Below, piece by piece: positions 1 to 6,097 of a stretch of 10,960 nucleotides of DNA. The DNA comes from Pseudomonadota bacterium (lineage in GTDB: Bacteria > Pseudomonadota > Alphaproteobacteria > Sphingomonadales > Sphingomonadaceae). Numbering within the stretch: the first letter of the stretch is position 1; each line of letters starts with the position of its first letter. The position numbers and the translations under genes were made by a program. The stretch is from positions 1 to 10,960 of the forward strand of contig JAFAGN010000028.1 in the NCBI GenBank assembly GCA_023422695.1, given 5' to 3'. The notes under the pieces are model-generated. The model did no database searches and was not told the DNA's origin. It was given only the letters and a program-made list of their open reading frames with translations.

Positions 1-28
1 CCCGCCTCCGGCGGCTACCCACCCCCAA

Positions 29-49
29 CCCCTCCCTAAAAGGGAGGGG
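29..49. terminator. Perfect short hairpin downstream of the Hsp70-like gene
   Basis: Arms CCCCTCCCT (29-37) and AGGGAGGGG (41-49) pair perfectly over 9 bp around an AAA loop. It lies about 30 bases past the stop codon of the minus-strand Hsp70-like gene, so it could end that transcript. There is no clear run of U after the stem on either strand, so it may instead be a small intergenic repeat of the GC-rich kind seen elsewhere in this window. Confidence 0.35.
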
Positions 50-80
50 AGAAGAGACGGCAACAGTCGCTCCGACCCCG

Positions 81-1382
81 TCAAACCGCCCACTCCTCCG
101 GATCGTCGGCCTCGCCGATCAGCGCCAGTCCATGCGCGATCGACGTCAGTTCGCCGCCGCTTGCGATCCGCTCGGTCCCGAACCGCCGCTCGAACAGCGC
201 CCGGATCGCCGGGATCAGCGATGACCCGCCGGTCAGGAACACCCGGTCGATGCCATCCGCCGCCACGCCCGCGCGCGTCAGCGCGGCGTCCATCGCCGCC
301 TCGATCCGCCGCAGATCGTCGGCTATCCACGCCTCGAAATCGGCGCGCCGCACCTCTGCCTCGATGGCGATCCCCTCGCCGGAAAAGCTGAACGCTGCCG
401 CCTCGTCGCTCGACAGCGCGCGTTTCAGCCGCCCGACCGCATCGTACAGCGGAAATCCCTGCTCATGCTCGATCAGCGCGATCATTCGCCCGATCGGTTC
501 GGGATCGACCGCGTCGCGCTGCAACCGCTCCAGCTCGGCCAGCGTCCGCCGGTTGCGCATCAGCGCCAGCCGCGACCAGTCCGCGAAATCGCGGAAATGG
601 CCGCCCGGAATCTCGAGCAGCTTGCCGAACGATCGATACAGCCCGCCCTTGCCAATCAGCGGCAGGATCAGCCGGTCGACGATGCGGTAATCGAACCGGT
701 CGCCCGCGATGGCGACCCCCGAAGACGCCAGCGGCACGCAGCGCCGCGGTGCCCCCGGTTCGGCAACGCGCACGATCGAAAAGTCGGTGGTGCCGCCGCC
801 GAAATCGGCGACCAGCACCGTCGCGGCTTCGGTCAGACGCGCCGCATAGCTGTGCGCGGCGCCCAGTGGCTCGTGGACATAGAAAATCTCGGTGCCGAAG
901 GCCGCGAGCATCGCGTCATAGCGTTGCCGCGCCAGCGCCGGATCGGGCCGCGCACCCGCAAATTCGACCGGCCGCCCGACGATCACGCGGCGCGGCAGCG
1001 TGTCGAGCCGCCCCCCGGTATGCGCGACCAGCCGCTGCAGGAACAGCCGCCCCAGATCCTCGAACCGGTACGGCTTGTTAAAGATCAGCGCGCGCTCGAA
1101 CGACGCGCTCGCTGCGACGCTCTTGAACGACTGCACGAACCGGCTGTCGAGCGGCGATTGCAGATATTCGGCGATCGCCCACGGCCCCGCTTCATGCGCC
1201 ACCCCCTGCCACGCCCGCTCCTCTTCCCAGAAGCACAGCGCCGAGCGGAACACCGCGCCGGTCGCCGCGGCGCCGACAAATTCGACCAGCTCCGACCCGC
1301 CCTGCCCGTCGGTCAACGCGGCCACCGTGTTGGTGGTCCCAAAGTCGAGCCCGAGCGCGCTCGCTGCCGCATCGCTGGTCAT
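81..1382 (-). CDS. Hsp70-family ATPase (YegD-like, no substrate-binding domain)
   Basis: This 433-residue protein has the actin/Hsp70 ATPase fold signatures. Phosphate-1 is GLDFGTTNT (residues 11-19), phosphate-2 is DFGGGTTD (193-200), an EPLGAA segment lies at 171-176, and the adenosine-site LTGGSS is near 383-388. DnaK is about 640 residues; here the chain ends soon after the nucleotide-binding domain, as in the YegD group, so the canonical peptide-binding domain is missing. It is expected to be cytoplasmic and to bind and hydrolyse ATP; the client is unknown. The ATG at 1382 is supported by an AGGAG-type ribosome site just upstream. The start sits only about 20 residues before the conserved glycine loop, as expected for the family. 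It is a single gene, separated from the upstream operon by a repeat and a terminator. Family is secure, role is not. Confidence 0.9.
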   Translation of the reverse strand: MTSDAAASALGLDFGTTNTVAALTDGQGGSELVEFVGAAATGAVFRSALCFWEEERAWQGVAHEAGPWAIAEYLQSPLDSRFVQSFKSVAASASFERALIFNKPYRFEDLGRLFLQRLVAHTGGRLDTLPRRVIVGRPVEFAGARPDPALARQRYDAMLAAFGTEIFYVHEPLGAAHSYAARLTEAATVLVADFGGGTTDFSIVRVAEPGAPRRCVPLASSGVAIAGDRFDYRIVDRLILPLIGKGGLYRSFGKLLEIPGGHFRDFADWSRLALMRNRRTLAELERLQRDAVDPEPIGRMIALIEHEQGFPLYDAVGRLKRALSSDEAAAFSFSGEGIAIEAEVRRADFEAWIADDLRRIEAAMDAALTRAGVAADGIDRVFLTGGSSLIPAIRALFERRFGTERIASGGELTSIAHGLALIGEADDPEEWAV

Positions 1383-1469
1383 GGCTGGCTCCTGTGGGCG
1401 TCGGCGGGGCGGCGCCTATTGCATGGGCCGGAGCGCGGAGCAAGGCGCGTCCAGACGCGAACTTGGCCG

Positions 1470-1605
1470 ATCCTCCCTGTGGCGCAGCCATGGGGAGGGG
1501 GACCGCTCGCGGAGCGAGGGGTGGAGGGGTAGCAACGGTTGCGCCAAAGCCCCTCCGTCAGCGTTTCGCGCTGCCACCTCCCCATCGCTCCGCGACAGGG
1601 AGGAT
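1470..1605. repeat. 136-bp palindromic intergenic repeat, copy 1
   Basis: The element begins ATCCTCCCTGT and ends ACAGGGAGGAT, a perfect terminal inverted repeat; in this copy it extends to 13 bp (1468-1480 with 1595-1607). Inside are several small hairpins: TGGC/GCCA near 1480, CGCTC/GAGCG near 1505-1517, and CAGCG/CGCTG at 1559-1563 with 1569-1573. GAGGGG and CCCCTC also pair across the middle. A second copy of exactly the same length lies at 5952-6087. It resembles a non-autonomous palindromic repeat (REP/MITE-like) and could act as a transcript-end structure. No transposase is present. Confidence 0.85.
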
Positions 1606-1631
1606 CGAAAAGATACACCGCTTGCCCAACA

Positions 1632-1667
1632 GAAAAAGGGGTGCGGCTCTGCGTCCGCACCCCTTTT
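1632..1667 (-). terminator. Intrinsic terminator of the parA-RHH-SPOR operon
   Basis: A 13-bp perfect stem, AAAAGGGGTGCGG (1634-1646) with CCGCACCCCTTTT (1655-1667), encloses an 8-base loop. Read on the minus strand it comes 35 bases after the stop of the SPOR lipoprotein gene and ends in a run of five T. The A/T-flanked stem could also work in the plus direction, but no plus-strand gene precedes it. Confidence 0.88.
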
Positions 1668-1701
1668 CCGTGGATCCCGCCGACAGGCTGGGAAGCTCAA
1701 A

Positions 1702-3093
1702 TCACCGCGAAGCGAGCCGCATCGGGCCGACTTTCGACGCCCATTGGATGCTTTCGCTGCCGCCCATCGCGCGGATGAAGCAGGTCTGGCCGTGCGCCTT
1801 CAGCTCGCGGCACAGATTGTTCGCATCGGCACGGGTCGCCAGGCCGTTGACGGTCAGGCGATAGAAGGTCCGCCCCTTCACCGTCGCCGCGTGGCTCGAT
1901 GCCGGGAAATTGGCCAGCACGCCATTGCGTTTCTTCAATCCGGCCCATTTTTCCTTGGCAATGCCCAGGCTGTCATAGGCACCCAGCTGCACCGCCCAGC
2001 CGCTCGGCTTTTGCGCGTTGAACGCGATCGCTTTCGGGATCAGCACGGTCGCCAGTTCCAGCGCCTGCTGCTGCGCGGGGCGGATGCGCCCCTCGCCTGC
2101 GACGCGCGGCGCGGCGCGATAGGGGGCGGCATCGGCCATGATGACCTCGCTCGCGGCCTTGGGTTGCGGCAATTCGGTGACCGGCACGACGCCATCGGCG
2201 GTGCGCTCGGGCATCGGCAATTCGACGCTGCGGATCGCGCTGCTCGCGTCGGCCAGCACCGGCGGCGGCGGCGCATAGGCATCGACCGGCGCCGGATCGG
2301 CGCTCGCCAGCTGGGCGGGCGCGTCAACCGCGGCCATTTGCGTTTCGGCGAAATTGCTCAGCGCCAGGCGGACCGGCATCCCGGTGTCCTGCTGCGCCTT
2401 GGTGCCGATCAGGCTGGCGACGCGCATCTGGGCGTTCGGCGTTTCGGCCAGTTTCGACCATTCGGCCATCCGCGCTTCCAGCTTGGCGGGCGACAGGTCC
2501 TGCGACGCCAGGATTTGCGCCTGCGCCCAGCGGCCCGACAGCGCAAAGGCCAGCGCCAGGTTCTGCCTCGTCCGCGCGCTCGCATCGGGTGCGCGCGCCG
2601 CGTCGGTCAGCACATAGATCGCGCCTTCGCTATCCCCGGCCAGCGCCAGCGCCAGTCCGATGTCCGAAGCGGGGACGGTGTCGCGGTGCGCCTGCAACAG
2701 CGAAATCGCCTCGGCGCTCTTGCCCTGCGCGATATGCGCCAGCGTCAGCGCGATCACCGTATTGCTGTCGGTGGCGCCCAATTCCATGGCTTCGTTCAAT
2801 GCCGCGGTCGCCGAGGCAAAGCGGCCATCGTTCAGATACGCCTGCCCCAGCAGCGCGCGGTAGCTACCGTCGCGCGGGCTCGCCGCCACCGCGGCTTCGG
2901 CCAGGCCGACCGCCTTGCTGACTTTGCCGGCCTCCAGCGCAGCGCGCGCCTGATCGGCCGACTTGGCGGCAACGGCGGGCTTGCCCGCGGCGCGCGACGG
3001 CGCCTCGGCCATCGCGCCCATTCCGCTGCACCCGGTCGCAACGCTCAGGACAAAGCCCGACATGGCCAGGTTCATCAGCATCTTGCGGTTCAT
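1702..3093 (-). CDS. TPR and SPOR domain lipoprotein
   Basis: The 463-residue product starts with a lipoprotein signal: MNRKML, a hydrophobic stretch, then a lipobox ending in Gly21-Cys22, with Ser at +2, which suggests the outer membrane. Residues of roughly 45-220 form TPR-like helical repeats with alternating Ala/Leu/Gly patterns. A Pro/Ala-rich linker follows. A SPOR domain occupies about 363-444 (opening SGWAVQLGAY, closing NLC...GQTCFIRA). SPOR domains bind denuded septal peptidoglycan, so the protein probably sits at the division site. It is the last gene of a three-gene operon, 23 bp after the RHH gene, with AGGGGAC as ribosome site. Two cysteines near the end of the SPOR domain could form a disulfide in the periplasm. 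Family assignment is firm; the precise role is inferred. Confidence 0.88.
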   Translation of the reverse strand: MNRKMLMNLAMSGFVLSVATGCSGMGAMAEAPSRAAGKPAVAAKSADQARAALEAGKVSKAVGLAEAAVAASPRDGSYRALLGQAYLNDGRFASATAALNEAMELGATDSNTVIALTLAHIAQGKSAEAISLLQAHRDTVPASDIGLALALAGDSEGAIYVLTDAARAPDASARTRQNLALAFALSGRWAQAQILASQDLSPAKLEARMAEWSKLAETPNAQMRVASLIGTKAQQDTGMPVRLALSNFAETQMAAVDAPAQLASADPAPVDAYAPPPPVLADASSAIRSVELPMPERTADGVVPVTELPQPKAASEVIMADAAPYRAAPRVAGEGRIRPAQQQALELATVLIPKAIAFNAQKPSGWAVQLGAYDSLGIAKEKWAGLKKRNGVLANFPASSHAATVKGRTFYRLTVNGLATRADANNLCRELKAHGQTCFIRAMGGSESIQWASKVGPMRLASR

Positions 3094-3116
3094 GACTCGG
3101 TCCCCTTTTTCTTGGT

Positions 3117-3797
3117 TCAGCGCGGCATCGTCTGGCGCGTCGGACGCGCCGCCGGCAGGCGGCTTGCCATCGCGTCGATTTCGGGCAGCGTGGACAGATA
3201 TTCGTCGAGCAGATCGGTCAGGATCACCTGCGACGACCGGTTCGTCACCGCACTCGCCAGCCGCAGCCGCAGATGGCGTTCGGCGTCGAGGCGCAGCGTG
3301 AACGCCGCCTTTTCGCGGGCGCGCAGCGCGCGGGGCGCCTTTTCCTTCTTCGGCTTCGCTTCGGGGCGCGCTTCGACCTTGCGCGCCACCGCGGCGACGC
3401 GGTCGATCAGCGATTCCTGCTGGCGAACGATCTCGGGCACTTCGGGTGCTTCGGGCTCGAAAGCCGCCGCACCATAATCCTGCGCCGCATAATCATCCGC
3501 CACCGCATCGGTCAGCTCGTGGCCGACGCTGTCGTCGACCGCATGTTCGGCATCGACATTATGCGCCAGCACCGATCCGGTCAGCAGCGGTTTCAGGTCG
3601 AGCATCCGCGCAGGTTCACCCGTCTGATCGGGATCGACGTCATAGCCCATGTCGTTCCAGCCAAGGTCGTCGTAACCGACGGCGTTGGTCGGTGCGGGGC
3701 CGCTGCCGAGCGGCTGACGGCGCATCGCGGGGCGTGCGCCGCCCTTGCGAGCGAGCAGGCCAGCGCTTAGCGATGCGAGGGGTTTCGGTTCGCCCAT
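3117..3797 (-). CDS. Ribbon-helix-helix protein, probable ParA partner (ParG-like)
   Basis: The product has 226 residues. The C-terminal region (about 163-204) reads as a ribbon-helix-helix fold: strand KAAFTLRLD, helix AERHLRLRLASAV, turn TNRSS, then helix QVILTDLLDEYL. Such domains dimerise and bind operator or centromere DNA. The N-terminus (SLSAGLLARKGGARPAMRR, residues 9-27) is basic and could contact the ATPase, as the flexible arginine-bearing tail of ParG does with ParF. The middle (40-125) is acidic and probably disordered; 145-162 is Lys/Arg-rich. I chose the ATG at 3797 rather than a longer frame reaching 4166, because a GGGAGGG ribosome site precedes it and the parA stop is only 17 bp away. 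Translational coupling is likely. The RHH reading is from pattern, not from a search. Confidence 0.8.
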   Translation of the reverse strand: MGEPKPLASLSAGLLARKGGARPAMRRQPLGSGPAPTNAVGYDDLGWNDMGYDVDPDQTGEPARMLDLKPLLTGSVLAHNVDAEHAVDDSVGHELTDAVADDYAAQDYGAAAFEPEAPEVPEIVRQQESLIDRVAAVARKVEARPEAKPKKEKAPRALRAREKAAFTLRLDAERHLRLRLASAVTNRSSQVILTDLLDEYLSTLPEIDAMASRLPAARPTRQTMPR

Positions 3798-3806
3798 GGT
3801 TCCTAT

Positions 3807-3813
3807 CCCTCCC
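3807..3813 (-). promoter_or_regulatory. Ribosome binding site fixing the RHH gene start
   Basis: Read on the minus strand, GGGAGGG lies 9 bases before the ATG at 3797 and just after the parA stop codon (3815-3817). The longer open frame upstream overlaps parA out of frame and has no such site. Confidence 0.6.
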
Positions 3814-3814
3814 G

Positions 3815-4537
3815 TCACTGGCCAGCGATGCGGCGGCCAAAGCCACCGCCCATCGGGCGCACCGCGCCATAATTGCCCTGCGTCGGGATCGGCGCCGCAA
3901 ACACGGTGCGGCGGAAATTCTTCTCGAGCCGGTCGTTCATATAGGTCCACAGCTGGCGGATCTCTTCGGCCGAGCGACCGTTGGGATCGACCTCCATCAC
4001 CGTGCGACCGTCGATCATCGACGCGGCATAGTCGGTGCGGTGGTGCAAGGTGACCGGGGCCACGGTGCCGTGCTGCGACAGCGCGACCGCGGCCTCGCTG
4101 GTGATTTTGGCTTTCGGGGTCGCGGCGTTGACGACGAACACCAGCGGCTTGCCGGCGCGTTCGCACAGGTCAACGGTGGCGCCGACGGCGCGCAGGTCGT
4201 GTGGCGAAGGCCGTGTCGGGACGACGATCAGTTCGGCGACCGAAATCACGCTCTGGATTGCCATGGTGATCGCCGGCGGCGTGTCGATGACCGCCAGTTT
4301 GAAGCCCTGCTGGCGCAGGATTTCCAGGTCGGACGCCAGCCGCGCGACGGTGGTCTGGGCGAAGGCTGGCAGGTCGGTTTCACGCTCGTTCCACCAATCG
4401 GCGAGCGATCCCTGCGGATCGATGTCGATCAGGACGACCGGCCCCGCCCCCGCAAGCTGCGCCTGCACCGCGAGATGCCCCGACAGGGTCGTCTTTCCCG
4501 ACCCGCCTTTTTGTGAAGCCAATGCCAAAACGCGCAC
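3815..4537 (-). CDS. ParA/ParF-type partitioning ATPase
   Basis: This 240-residue protein has the deviant Walker A KGGSGKTT (10-17, with signature Lys10 and Lys15), the DIDPQGS switch I region (38-44) and the VIDTPP Walker B/switch II region (84-88). It lacks an N-terminal helix-turn-helix extension, so it fits the short ParF/Soj type that dimerises on ATP and binds nucleoid DNA. Translation starts with GTG at 4537, directly before the MRVLALASQKGG strand, and an AGGGGGA ribosome site lies just upstream. The C-terminal tail from about 210 is Gly/Arg-rich and unusual. It is first in the operon with an RHH protein and a SPOR lipoprotein. I do not see the usual chromosomal parB or gid/rnpA neighbours, so it is probably not the main chromosomal ParA. 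MipZ is less likely given the partner. Confidence 0.9.
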   Translation of the reverse strand: MRVLALASQKGGSGKTTLSGHLAVQAQLAGAGPVVLIDIDPQGSLADWWNERETDLPAFAQTTVARLASDLEILRQQGFKLAVIDTPPAITMAIQSVISVAELIVVPTRPSPHDLRAVGATVDLCERAGKPLVFVVNAATPKAKITSEAAVALSQHGTVAPVTLHHRTDYAASMIDGRTVMEVDPNGRSAEEIRQLWTYMNDRLEKNFRRTVFAAPIPTQGNYGAVRPMGGGFGRRIAGQ

Positions 4538-4588
4538 AGCTGTCCCCCTGAAAAACCACGAATTGGGGGTGGAATGCCACGCGGGGCG

Positions 4589-4604
4589 CTAAAATTGAGT
4601 TAAC
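4589..4604 (+). promoter_or_regulatory. CtrA-like box (CTAA-N7-TTAAC)
   Basis: The sequence CTAA, seven bases, then TTAAC differs from the alphaproteobacterial CtrA consensus TTAA-N7-TTAAC at one position. It lies 52 bases before the parA GTG, in the region where its promoter is expected. CtrA controls cell-cycle and division genes in many alphaproteobacteria. One near match in an A/T-richer stretch can occur by chance. Confidence 0.3.
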
Positions 4605-4706
4605 GATGATAAAAAGAAGGTGAACGGCCTGCTCGCCTCTATGGTTAACAAGGTCGCAACGGCGACTTGTGCCGAAATGGATCAGATATGCTATCTGGCG
4701 CAGGTT

Positions 4707-4723
4707 GCTAACGCGGTGTTAGC
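4707..4723. promoter_or_regulatory. Inverted repeat, candidate operator
   Basis: GCTAAC (4707-4712) and GTTAGC (4718-4723) are perfect complements around a 5-base spacer. Two related GTTAAC hexamers lie further left (4599 and 4644). Short inverted or tandem hexamers beside a parA-RHH operon are what an RHH protein would be expected to bind, but a regulator encoded elsewhere could also use them. Confidence 0.4.
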
Positions 4724-4770
4724 CAATTCCCGCTAAGAAACCCCCGGGGACTGCAGCGATGCCAGTCATT

Positions 4771-4776
4771 GGAGAA
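4771..4776 (+). promoter_or_regulatory. Ribosome binding site fixing the Sel1-SPOR start
   Basis: GGAGAA lies just before the ATG at 4781 at a normal distance. A TTG twelve bases earlier (4769) overlaps this site and would add four residues before the signal peptide, so the ATG is preferred. Confidence 0.6.
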
Positions 4777-4780
4777 GAGA

Positions 4781-5944
4781 ATGCGACCTTTCCGCACCGC
4801 CGTTTTGCTGGCGCTGCCGCTGATTGCGGCAACGATGGCGACCGCGCCCGCCCATGCCGACGTCAAGGACGGCGTCGATGCGTGGCAACGCGGCGACTAT
4901 CAGGGCGCCGTTGCCGAGTGGCGCCCCGCCGCGCTCGCCGGTGATGCCGATGCGCAGTTCAACCTGGGCCAGGCCTACAAGCTTGGCCGCGGCGTCCCCG
5001 CCGATCTGAAACAGGCCGAGGACTGGTACCGTCGCGCTGCGAAGCAGGGACATTTACAGGCCGAGGACAATCTCGGCCTCGTCCTGTTCACCGCCAACCG
5101 CCGCGACGAAGCGATGCCGTTCATCACCCGCTCGGCCGAACGCGGCGAACCGCGCGCGCAATATGTCCTCGGCACCGCGCATTTCAACGGCGACCTTGCG
5201 ACGCGCGATCTGGCGCGGGCTTATGCGCTGACCAAGCGCGCCAGCGACGCCGGGCTCGGCATCGCTTCGGCGCGGCTGGCGCAGCTCGACAGCCTGATCC
5301 CGCTCGAACAGCGGCAGCGCGGGCTCGCGATGCTGCCCGAAATCGAAAAGAATGAAGCGCGCGCGCGTTTGGCCGCAGTGACCGCGGCCACGCCGCCCGC
5401 GGCGAAACCCGCCGCCGCCTCGCCGATCAAAACCGCCAGCCTGCCGGCATCGGCCCCCGGCACCAGCTACACGCCGCCGCCGGTGATCGTGGCGCCGTCG
5501 CCTGCGAACCCCGCCGCGCGCGCCGCCACGATCGCCGCCGTCGAAGCGACCGCCGCGGCCGACGCCGCCAAGGGCAAGCCCGGTACGACCTACGCACCGC
5601 CGCCTGCCAGCGAAAAGCAGCCGCCCGCTGCGGTCAAACCCAAACCGCCCGTCAACAACGCGCCGATCGCAGTGCGCGAAACCCCGACCCCGGCGCGCCC
5701 GACCGGTGGCAACAGCCCATGGCGCGCCCAGCTCGGCGCCTTCGGGGTCGAGGGCAACGCCCGCAACCTCTGGACCTCGCTCGGCAAAAAGCACCCCGCG
5801 GTCGCCGCGCGCCAGCCGATCTACCTCAAGACCGGCAAGGTCACTCGCCTGCAAACCGGCGGCTTTGCCAACAAGGGCGAAGCGAACAACTTCTGCGCCG
5901 CGCTCGCCAAGAGCGGACAGGCGTGCCTGGTCGTCGATAAATAA
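4781..5944 (+). CDS. Exported Sel1-repeat and SPOR domain protein
   Basis: The 387-residue product has a signal peptide MRPFRTAV followed by a hydrophobic stretch, with a likely cleavage after AHA (residue 26). Residues of about 30-160 contain Sel1/TPR-like repeats (for example GDADAQFNLGQAYKLGRG, then WYRRAAKQGH, then GEPRAQYVLGTAHFNGD). A long Pro/Ala linker spans roughly 195-311, long enough to reach across the periplasm. The C-terminal SPOR domain (312-387, SPWRAQLGAF to the end) should bind septal glycan strands. It has the same paired cysteine pattern (NFC...GQAC) as the SPOR lipoprotein of the divergent operon. It is therefore a probable periplasmic division-site protein. Its gene faces away from the parA operon across a shared control region, suggesting a functional link. 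Confidence 0.88.
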   Translation: MRPFRTAVLLALPLIAATMATAPAHADVKDGVDAWQRGDYQGAVAEWRPAALAGDADAQFNLGQAYKLGRGVPADLKQAEDWYRRAAKQGHLQAEDNLGLVLFTANRRDEAMPFITRSAERGEPRAQYVLGTAHFNGDLATRDLARAYALTKRASDAGLGIASARLAQLDSLIPLEQRQRGLAMLPEIEKNEARARLAAVTAATPPAAKPAAASPIKTASLPASAPGTSYTPPPVIVAPSPANPAARAATIAAVEATAAADAAKGKPGTTYAPPPASEKQPPAAVKPKPPVNNAPIAVRETPTPARPTGGNSPWRAQLGAFGVEGNARNLWTSLGKKHPAVAARQPIYLKTGKVTRLQTGGFANKGEANNFCAALAKSGQACLVVDK

Positions 5945-5951
5945 GCGCCCA

Positions 5952-6087
5952 ATCCTCCCTGTGGCGAAGCCATGGGGAGGGGGACCGCTCGCGAAGCGAG
6001 GGGTGGAGGGGCAGCGGCGTCAGCGCCAAAGCCCCTCCGTCAGTCCTGCGGACTGCCACCTCCCCATCGCTCCGCGACAGGGAGGAT
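5952..6087. repeat. 136-bp palindromic intergenic repeat, copy 2
   Basis: Same element as at 1470-1605, same orientation and length, with the same ATCCTCCCTGT/ACAGGGAGGAT ends. By hand I count about 14 differences, most of them in two internal patches. The stem at 6041-6046 with 6050-6055 is CAGTCC/GGACTG, where copy 1 has CAGCG/CGCTG, so pairing is kept while bases change. It fills nearly the whole gap between two convergent genes (7 bases after the stop at 5944 and 10 bases before the stop at 6098), so it may serve as a two-way transcript end. Confidence 0.85.
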
Positions 6088-6097
6088 CGAGAACGAA

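Larger units (their letters stand above)
1383..1701. other. Gene-free interval with repeat copy 1 and operon terminator
   Basis: This 319-bp interval lies between the start of the Hsp70-like gene and the end of the SPOR lipoprotein gene, both on the minus strand. It contains the 136-bp palindromic repeat (1470-1605) and an intrinsic terminator (1632-1667). The remaining roughly 90 bases before 1470 should carry the Hsp70-like promoter, but I could not pick out convincing -35 and -10 boxes. I see no convincing gene here; open frames crossing it are products of the repeat's composition. Confidence 0.6.
4538..4780. promoter_or_regulatory. Divergent control region between parA operon and Sel1-SPOR gene
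   Basis: This 243-bp intergenic region is visibly more A/T-rich than the genes and must hold promoters for both directions. It contains GTTAAC at 4599-4604 and 4644-4649, an inverted repeat GCTAAC/GTTAGC at 4707-4723, and a CtrA-like box at 4589-4604. A weak plus-strand promoter could be TTGTGC (4667-4672) with CTATCT (4691-4696), spaced 18 bp, which would put the inverted repeat over the transcription start. No convincing minus-strand promoter was found by eye. Confidence 0.5.

Noticed and set aside
465..1532. 355-codon plus-strand frame opposite the Hsp70-like gene
   Set aside because: It is antisense to a clear Hsp70-family gene, has Arg/Pro/Gln-rich composition, and ends inside the 136-bp repeat.
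1000..3477. 825-codon open frame on the plus strand
   Set aside because: It runs antisense to the Hsp70-like, SPOR and RHH genes and through the repeat and terminator. Its translation is rich in Arg, Ala and Gly with no domain, as expected for a shadow in GC-rich DNA.
3117..4166. 349-residue version of the RHH protein
   Set aside because: The first 123 residues overlap parA in another frame and are Arg-rich without motif. The ATG at 3797 has a proper ribosome site just after the parA stop.
3815..4537. MipZ as identity of the ParA-like ATPase
   Set aside because: The following gene encodes an RHH partner as in ParF-ParG pairs, and the protein is shorter than MipZ; there is no sequence feature that calls for MipZ.
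5054..5854. 266-codon minus-strand frame opposite the Sel1-SPOR gene
   Set aside because: Gly/Arg-rich antisense shadow of the Pro/Ala linker and repeats of a well-supported gene.
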